Part shown: piece by piece, positions 14,356 through 18,594 of the stretch
Layout of the letters: every line of letters starts with the position of its first letter
Numbering within the stretch: position 1 is the first letter of the stretch
Assembly: GCA_040235495.1 (NCBI GenBank)
Contig: JBECKV010000191.1
Coordinates: forward strand, 1-18,594
Direction: 5' to 3'
Length of the DNA: 18,594 bases
Source of the DNA: HB2-32-21 sp040235495
Lineage (GTDB): Bacteria; Pseudomonadota; Gammaproteobacteria; Pseudomonadales; Porticoccaceae
The notes under the pieces: generated by a model
What the model was told of the DNA's origin: nothing
What the model saw: only the letters and a program-made list of their open reading frames with translations
Databases searched by the model: none
Program-made: the position numbers and the translations under genes

Positions 14356-15846
14356 ATGACTCTCGCTGTTGTCCATACACGCGCCCAATCAGGTATTCAT
14401 GCCCCGCAGGTTTCGGTTGAAGTCCATATTTCCAACGGCTTGCCAAGCCTCAGCATGGTTGGCCTGCCGGAGACCGCGGTAAAAGAGAGCCGGGACAGGG
14501 TGCGCAGTGCCCTGCTTAATTCCCACTTTGAATTTCCCGCCAGGCGCATCACGATTAACCTGGCCCCCGCTGATCTGCCCAAGGAGGGCGGACGCTTCGA
14601 TCTGCCCATTGCCCTCGGCATCCTGGTCGCTTCTGGACAGTTACCGGGAGATGCCCTCGCAGATTATGAATTTATCGGCGAGTTGGCTCTCTCCGGCAGC
14701 ACGCGACCAGTGGACGCCATATTGCCGACAGCCCTGGCCTGCGGCGAGGCAAGACGGAAACTCATTCTCCCCGCCGCCAACGCCGGCGAGGGCGCGCTAT
14801 CCCGGCAAACGGAGGTCTACGGAGCCGGGCATCTGCTTGAGGTGTGTGCCCATTTGCGGGGCATCGAGACACTGGACCCGGAACCATTACGGGTTCACCA
14901 CAGGAACCGAGGCGGCGCCGACCTGAAGGACGTTATCGGGCAGTACCAGGCCAAGCGGGCATTGGAAATCGCCGCCGCCGGCGCCCACAACCTGCTTTTT
15001 ACCGGACCACCGGGCGCGGGTAAAACCATGCTCGCAAGCCGAATACCCGGATTACTGCCATCCCTCGAGGACAAAACCGCACTGGAAGTGGCCAGCATTT
15101 ATTCCGTTGCCGGTGAGGGTTTACGCGGGAACTACTTCGAACCCCCCTTTCGCGCGCCTCACCACAGCGCCTCGGCCGCTGCCCTGGTGGGCGGTGGTAG
15201 CGTCCCCAAACCTGGCGAGATCTCGCTCGCCCACGAAGGCGTTCTGTTTCTGGACGAGTTGCCGGAGTTTTCCCGCAAAGTGCTGGAAGTGCTGCGCGAA
15301 CCACTGGAATCTGGAAAAATAATGATCGCCCGGGCGCGGACCAGCACCGAATATCCCGCTAATTTCATGCTGGTTGCAGCCATGAACCCCTGCCCATGTG
15401 GCTACCTGGGGAGCGTGCGCTGTCGCTGTACTCCGGATAAAATCAATCGCTATCGCGACAAAATTTCAGGCCCGCTACTGGATCGCATAGACCTGCAGGT
15501 GAAAGTACCCCAGGTGCCCCGCGAGCAGCTCACCGGGGCGGACCCGAGCAATGCGTCCATTCCGGAGTCGAGCGCCGCCGTGGCAGCGCGGGTTGAAAGC
15601 GCCCGAATGACACAAGTGAAGCGCCAGGGCTGCACCAACGCCCAGCTGAGTAGCACCCAGGTAAAACAGGTATGCAACTTAGGTGAAGACCAGATCGAGC
15701 TAATGAATACCGCGGTTGAAAGTCTTCAACTATCGGCCAGAGCCTACCATCGGATACTCAAGGTAGCGCGCACGATTGCCGATCTCGATCAGGCAGGGGC
15801 ACTGGAACAAAATCACCTCACGGAGGCGCTCGGCTATCGTCTTTAA
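14356..15846 (+). CDS. comM: YifB/ComM family Mg-chelatase-like AAA+ ATPase
   Basis: A 496-residue protein. The N-terminal ChlI/Lon-like domain (about 1-165) has VGLPETAVKESRDRVRSA and the LAPADLPKEGGRFDLPIALG block. The AAA+ core (about 190-400) carries Walker A GPPGAGKTM (217-225), Walker B VLFLDE (296-301), and the FRAPHHSAS segment. A four-cysteine set (346, 348, 356, 358) in NPCPCGYLGSVRCRC may bind zinc. A helical Mg_chelatase_C domain ends the protein. In Vibrio and Acinetobacter ComM is a hexameric helicase promoting branch migration during natural transformation; it is widespread also in species not known to be competent. The ATG at 14356 has GGGAAG upstream and starts with the family MTLAVVHTRA; the frame opens further upstream to 14215 but through the NtrC control region. 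Confidence 0.95.
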   Translation: MTLAVVHTRAQSGIHAPQVSVEVHISNGLPSLSMVGLPETAVKESRDRVRSALLNSHFEFPARRITINLAPADLPKEGGRFDLPIALGILVASGQLPGDALADYEFIGELALSGSTRPVDAILPTALACGEARRKLILPAANAGEGALSRQTEVYGAGHLLEVCAHLRGIETLDPEPLRVHHRNRGGADLKDVIGQYQAKRALEIAAAGAHNLLFTGPPGAGKTMLASRIPGLLPSLEDKTALEVASIYSVAGEGLRGNYFEPPFRAPHHSASAAALVGGGSVPKPGEISLAHEGVLFLDELPEFSRKVLEVLREPLESGKIMIARARTSTEYPANFMLVAAMNPCPCGYLGSVRCRCTPDKINRYRDKISGPLLDRIDLQVKVPQVPREQLTGADPSNASIPESSAAVAARVESARMTQVKRQGCTNAQLSSTQVKQVCNLGEDQIELMNTAVESLQLSARAYHRILKVARTIADLDQAGALEQNHLTEALGYRL

Positions 15847-15950
15847 CAGGAGTAGACTGGGCCAATAGAAATCGACTTTGCCACGGGGCTCCACGCCCCA
15901 CCAAGCCAATGACAGCGCGGGAAATCTTTGCGTACCGCCTCTGGATCGTA

Positions 15951-15981
15951 AAACAACAAAGGGCGCCAAAAAGGCGCCCTT
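15951..15981 (-). terminator. Intrinsic terminator after hppA
   Basis: AAGGGCGCC (15959-15967) and GGCGCCCTT (15973-15981) form a perfect nine-base stem with an AAAAA loop. On the minus strand it lies 21 bases after the hppA stop and is followed by a T-rich tract (complement of 15951-15958). Read on the plus strand, for comM, the stem lacks a T-tract, so it mainly serves hppA. Confidence 0.8.
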
Positions 15982-16002
15982 CACGCGGCAAGTCAGCACC
16001 GC

Positions 16003-17991
16003 CTAGAGCAATGGCGCAATAACCAGGCTGACAATGGCCATCACGTTGATGAGAATATTCATCGATGGCCCGGAGGTGTCCTTGAAGGGGTCGCCAACGG
16101 TATCACCGACGACCGCCGCGGCGTGAACATCCGAGCCCTTACCGCCGAGATTACCTTTCTCGACGTATTTTTTGGCGTTATCCCAGGCTCCGCCCGCATT
16201 TGCCATCATCAAGGCCAGCAATACACAACCCAGCAGACCACCGCCAAGCATGCCGCCAAGGGCTTCGGCGCCCAGGCCAAAGCCGACCACCACCGGTGCG
16301 ATAACGGCAATTGCGCCCGGCAAGAGCATGCGTTTCAGCGCGGCCGTGGTTGCAATGTCAACACAGCGCGCGGTATCCGGCTCGGCGTTGCCTTCGAGGA
16401 GGCCGGGAATTTCCTTAAACTGGCGTCGAATTTCCCGAATCATATCGAAGGCCGCATCACCGACCGCGGTCATGGTGATCGATGCAATCAGGAAGGGAAT
16501 GGCGCCGCCGATAAACATGCCGACCAACACTAGCGGATCACCCAACGCCAGGGTGAAATCGGGATGGTGAACGGCAACCGTCTCCCGAAACGCCGCGATG
16601 ATCGCCAGCGCCGCCAGCGCCGCGGCGCCAATGGCAAAACCCTTGCCAATGGCTGCCGTGGTATTGCCCAACTCGTCCAGTGAGTCGGTAATTGCTCGAG
16701 TCTCCTTACCCATACCCCCCATTTCCGCGATACCACCAGCGTTATCGGCCACCGGACCGTAGGCATCGATGGCCATGGTAATCCCGACCGTTGACAGCAT
16801 TCCCACCGCCGCGATACCGACGCCATAAAGGCCGGCCTGCTGGGTCGAAAAATAGATGATTGCACTGATGAACAGGATCGGCAGTACCACCGACTGCATG
16901 CCTACGGCCAGGCCCGTGATCATCACGGTTGCCGAGCCGGTTTCACCCGCCTGGGCGATTTTTCGAATCGGCGCTCCGCCGGTGTAGTACTCGGTAATCA
17001 GGCCTATCAAGATGCCACCCACCGCGCCACAGAGCACGGCGAACCAGACTTCCCGTCCGATACCAAGCATGTCGACCAGGAAATAAGCCGCGATAATGAA
17101 TAAAACGGGCGCGCCGATGGTTCCGGTACGCAAGGCCTGTCCCGGCTCGGAGCCGGATCGAGCGCGCACGATGATAATACCCGCAATCGAGGCCACCAAG
17201 CCGATGGAGGCCAGCGCCAGCGGTAAAAACATCATGGCTGATTGAGTCTCACCGCTGATGGTCGCGGCAATGGCGATGGAGGCGACCATCGCACCACAAT
17301 AGGACTCAAAGATATCGGAGCCCATACCCGCGACATCGCCGACATTGTCTCCGACATTGTCGGCAATTACGCCGGGATTACGCGGATCATCCTCGGGGAT
17401 TCCCGCTTCCACCTTGCCAACCAGGTCGGCGCCAACATCTGCGCTCTTGGTATAGATGCCGCCACCGACACGCGAAAACAGGGCCACCACCGAGCCCCCC
17501 ATGCCAAACCCATGGATGGCATGGGCGGTATGGGGGTCGCCGCCAAAATATAGGTACAGGCTGCCGAGACCGATCAGGCCCAGCGAAGCCACACACAACC
17601 CCATTACCGAACCGCCGTAAAACGCCACCGACAGAGCTGTTGCGGCCCCGTGAGTGTTGGCGGCAACCGCCGTGCGTACATTGGCTCGGGTTGCTGCAAT
17701 CATGCCCAGCCAACCAGCGGTTGCCGAACACAGGGCGCCGACCAAAAATGCCAATGCCGTATTGGAGCCGAGAGGGGAAACAAAGATAGCGATCAAAACC
17801 GCCGCGGCAAATATGGCCAACATGGTGTACTCACGACGCATAAACACCATGGCACCCAGATGAATCTGATCAGCAATTTTCTTAATTGCTTCCTCCCCGG
17901 CCGGGAAGCGCATTATTAGCAGATAAATGATAAACGCGCACAGTAAACCTACGCCGCCAAGAATCGGCGGAACGAGCGAGTAGTCGGTCAT
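16003..17991 (-). CDS. hppA: Membrane-bound pyrophosphatase, K+-dependent type, ion-pumping
   Basis: A 662-residue inner-membrane protein with about sixteen helices that couples hydrolysis of pyrophosphate to ion export. Catalytic motifs: DVGADLVGKVE (185-195), DDPRNPGVIADNVGDNVGD (about 201-219), DAYGPVADNAGG (409-420) and the C-terminal VVGDTVGDPFKDTSGPS. GNTTAAIGKG has Ala446 and Gly449, the pair typical of K+-dependent enzymes (K+-independent ones have Lys and Thr). The gate helix reads DIFESYCGA with Glu229 at the position used by Na+ pumps rather than the plant-type shifted Glu. K+-dependent Na+ transport is therefore the best guess; a K+-dependent H+ or dual Na+/H+ pump is not excluded. 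Start ATG at 17991 with a G-rich ribosome site. Single-gene unit with its own terminator. Confidence 0.96.
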   Translation of the reverse strand: MTDYSLVPPILGGVGLLCAFIIYLLIMRFPAGEEAIKKIADQIHLGAMVFMRREYTMLAIFAAAVLIAIFVSPLGSNTALAFLVGALCSATAGWLGMIAATRANVRTAVAANTHGAATALSVAFYGGSVMGLCVASLGLIGLGSLYLYFGGDPHTAHAIHGFGMGGSVVALFSRVGGGIYTKSADVGADLVGKVEAGIPEDDPRNPGVIADNVGDNVGDVAGMGSDIFESYCGAMVASIAIAATISGETQSAMMFLPLALASIGLVASIAGIIIVRARSGSEPGQALRTGTIGAPVLFIIAAYFLVDMLGIGREVWFAVLCGAVGGILIGLITEYYTGGAPIRKIAQAGETGSATVMITGLAVGMQSVVLPILFISAIIYFSTQQAGLYGVGIAAVGMLSTVGITMAIDAYGPVADNAGGIAEMGGMGKETRAITDSLDELGNTTAAIGKGFAIGAAALAALAIIAAFRETVAVHHPDFTLALGDPLVLVGMFIGGAIPFLIASITMTAVGDAAFDMIREIRRQFKEIPGLLEGNAEPDTARCVDIATTAALKRMLLPGAIAVIAPVVVGFGLGAEALGGMLGGGLLGCVLLALMMANAGGAWDNAKKYVEKGNLGGKGSDVHAAAVVGDTVGDPFKDTSGPSMNILINVMAIVSLVIAPLL

Positions 17992-18137
17992 GGAACCCCC
18001 AAATACTGAACTTTTAAGAGCTTTCTAATAAATTTTGCTATCGCCAACGCCATTGCCGCTTATCGCGTCATGACGGTCTGCCGGTGGCGTCCTCGCGCAG
18101 GCCAACAGCGCGGCCGCAAAGCATGCAAACGGGGACC

Positions 18138-18165
18138 ATGATATATAAAAACCGGTTATTAGCAA
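18138..18165 (-). promoter_or_regulatory. Possible promoter for hppA
   Basis: On the minus strand TTGCTA (18165-18160) and TATCAT (18143-18138) are 16 bases apart in an A+T-rich patch. Transcription would begin near 18131, giving a leader of about 140 bases before hppA, long enough to hold a regulatory element though none is recognised. Confidence 0.3.
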
Positions 18166-18290
18166 ACCATGCGAAATTACGCTTACGCAAACGCAACAGT
18201 GGCCTTGCAGGCGCTGCGGACTCGCCCGCCATCGCCGGCCAAAGTTATACTAAAAGTCGTGCTAAAGGCGCCTCTCGGCCCCCACCACCG

Positions 18291-18309
18291 ATCGGATCCA
18301 AAGTCCGAT
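18291..18309. repeat. Short inverted repeat
   Basis: ATCGGA (18291-18296) and TCCGAT (18304-18309) with a seven-base gap. It could be an operator or hairpin in the leader or promoter region of hppA; no T-tract follows in either direction. It may be chance. Confidence 0.25.
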
Positions 18310-18433
18310 AACGCGCATGCAAATGCAATTTCACCTGGCAGTCTCGATCTCAATCAAGACCAAAGCAATAGGATGAGCACAGCGGGTTGACAGCAAAGCC
18401 CATCATTCAGGGAGGGGGGGGTTACTGCTGATT

Positions 18434-18594
18434 TTAACGATCCAGTCGAAATCCTGCTTTCAAAGTCACCTGCCAGTGCTTCACTTTTCCGTCTTCGATA
18501 AAGCCCCTGGTTTCCACTACCTGAAACCAATGCAGGTGATCGAGTGTCTCCGCTGCCGCGGCGATGGCGGAACTGATGGCATCGTCCGAACTCC
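18434..18594 (-). CDS. Dodecin family flavin-binding protein (5' end cut by window edge)
   Basis: The last 52 codons of a gene that enters from the right edge and stops with TAA at 18434-18436. The visible part has the dodecin pattern: an S-x-DAI helix (SSDDAISSAIAAAAETLDHL), then HWFQVVETRGFIEDG and KHWQVTLKAGFRL, the small beta-sheet. Dodecins are about 70 residues and form hollow dodecamers that store riboflavin or FMN; the Trp of the HWF stretch is at the position that stacks on the flavin in bacterial members. About 15-20 N-terminal residues lie outside the window. No relation to hppA is evident. Confidence 0.88.
   Translation of the reverse strand, partial: SSDDAISSAIAAAAETLDHLHWFQVVETRGFIEDGKVKHWQVTLKAGFRLDR

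Larger units (their letters stand above)
17992..18433. other. Gene-free interval between hppA and dodecin gene
   Basis: 442 bases with no frame of believable composition on either strand and no tRNA-like or known RNA fold that I could recognise. It holds a possible hppA promoter (18138-18165), a short inverted repeat (18291-18309) and a run of eight G (18414-18421) just past the dodecin stop. The left half is locally A+T-richer than the flanking genes. Confidence 0.6.

Noticed and set aside
18084..18390. Short plus-strand frames in the hppA-dodecin gap
   Set aside because: Arg/Ser/Pro-rich, two overlapping frames with no ribosome site, domain or family resemblance.
18387..18392. TTGACA on the plus strand as a promoter
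   Set aside because: No -10 follows at usual spacing and no plus-strand gene lies downstream; the next gene is on the minus strand.
18414..18421. Run of eight G as a phase-variable tract
   Set aside because: It lies outside any coding frame, just past the dodecin stop, and not at a recognised promoter spacer.
18406..18433. Hairpin terminator after the dodecin gene
   Set aside because: Only scattered complementary pieces (CAGCA/TGCTG and CCC/GGG) with large loops and no T-tract.

Overview
The window is a compact, gene-dense stretch of a gammaproteobacterial chromosome made almost entirely of core genes. The order argH / algZ-algR-hemC-hemD-hemX-hemY (divergent) followed by lptM-lysA-dapF-DUF484-xerC and then the P-II/AmtB cluster and comM/yifB recalls, in compressed form, the layout of Pseudomonas and relatives. 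The membrane pyrophosphatase has the signature of the K+-dependent, probably Na+-pumping type, which would fit a marine or salt-exposed member of the Pseudomonadales/Cellvibrionales-like Gammaproteobacteria. The genus cannot be fixed from the sequence alone. I see no rRNA, tRNA, CRISPR array, IS element, prophage or compositional island.

Layout. From 1 to 6220 everything reads on the minus strand: algZ-algR (LytTR two-component system), then hemC, hemD, hemX and hemY (the last cut by the window edge). These cover tetrapyrrole synthesis from porphobilinogen to uroporphyrinogen III plus the two membrane proteins that usually follow. From 6340 to 11858 the plus strand carries argH, then, from its own sigma-70-like promoter, a tight series lptM-lysA-dapF-DUF484-xerC: an outer-membrane assembly lipoprotein, the enzymes at either end of the last steps of lysine/meso-DAP metabolism, a GAF-like protein and the dif-site recombinase. 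Four-base start/stop overlaps link lysA-dapF, dapF-DUF484, DUF484-xerC, algZ-algR and hemX-hemY.

From 11927 to 14081 (minus) lies a nitrogen-control cluster: a P-II gene (copy 2), amtB, a strong intrinsic terminator and a second P-II gene (copy 1). Upstream of copy 2 is a near-textbook sigma-54 promoter with two NtrC-type palindromes, so ammonium transport should be induced under nitrogen limitation. comM/yifB (plus) diverges from this control region. hppA (minus) follows with its own terminator. A 442-base gene-free gap separates it from the 3' part of a dodecin gene running off the right edge.

The region is mainly ordinary. The observations most worth a second look are the amtB gene flanked by two P-II genes with a terminator between amtB and the second copy, the clean RpoN/NtrC control region, the residue signature of the pyrophosphatase, and the degenerate ATP-binding box of the AlgZ-like kinase. 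I found no convincing undescribed system.
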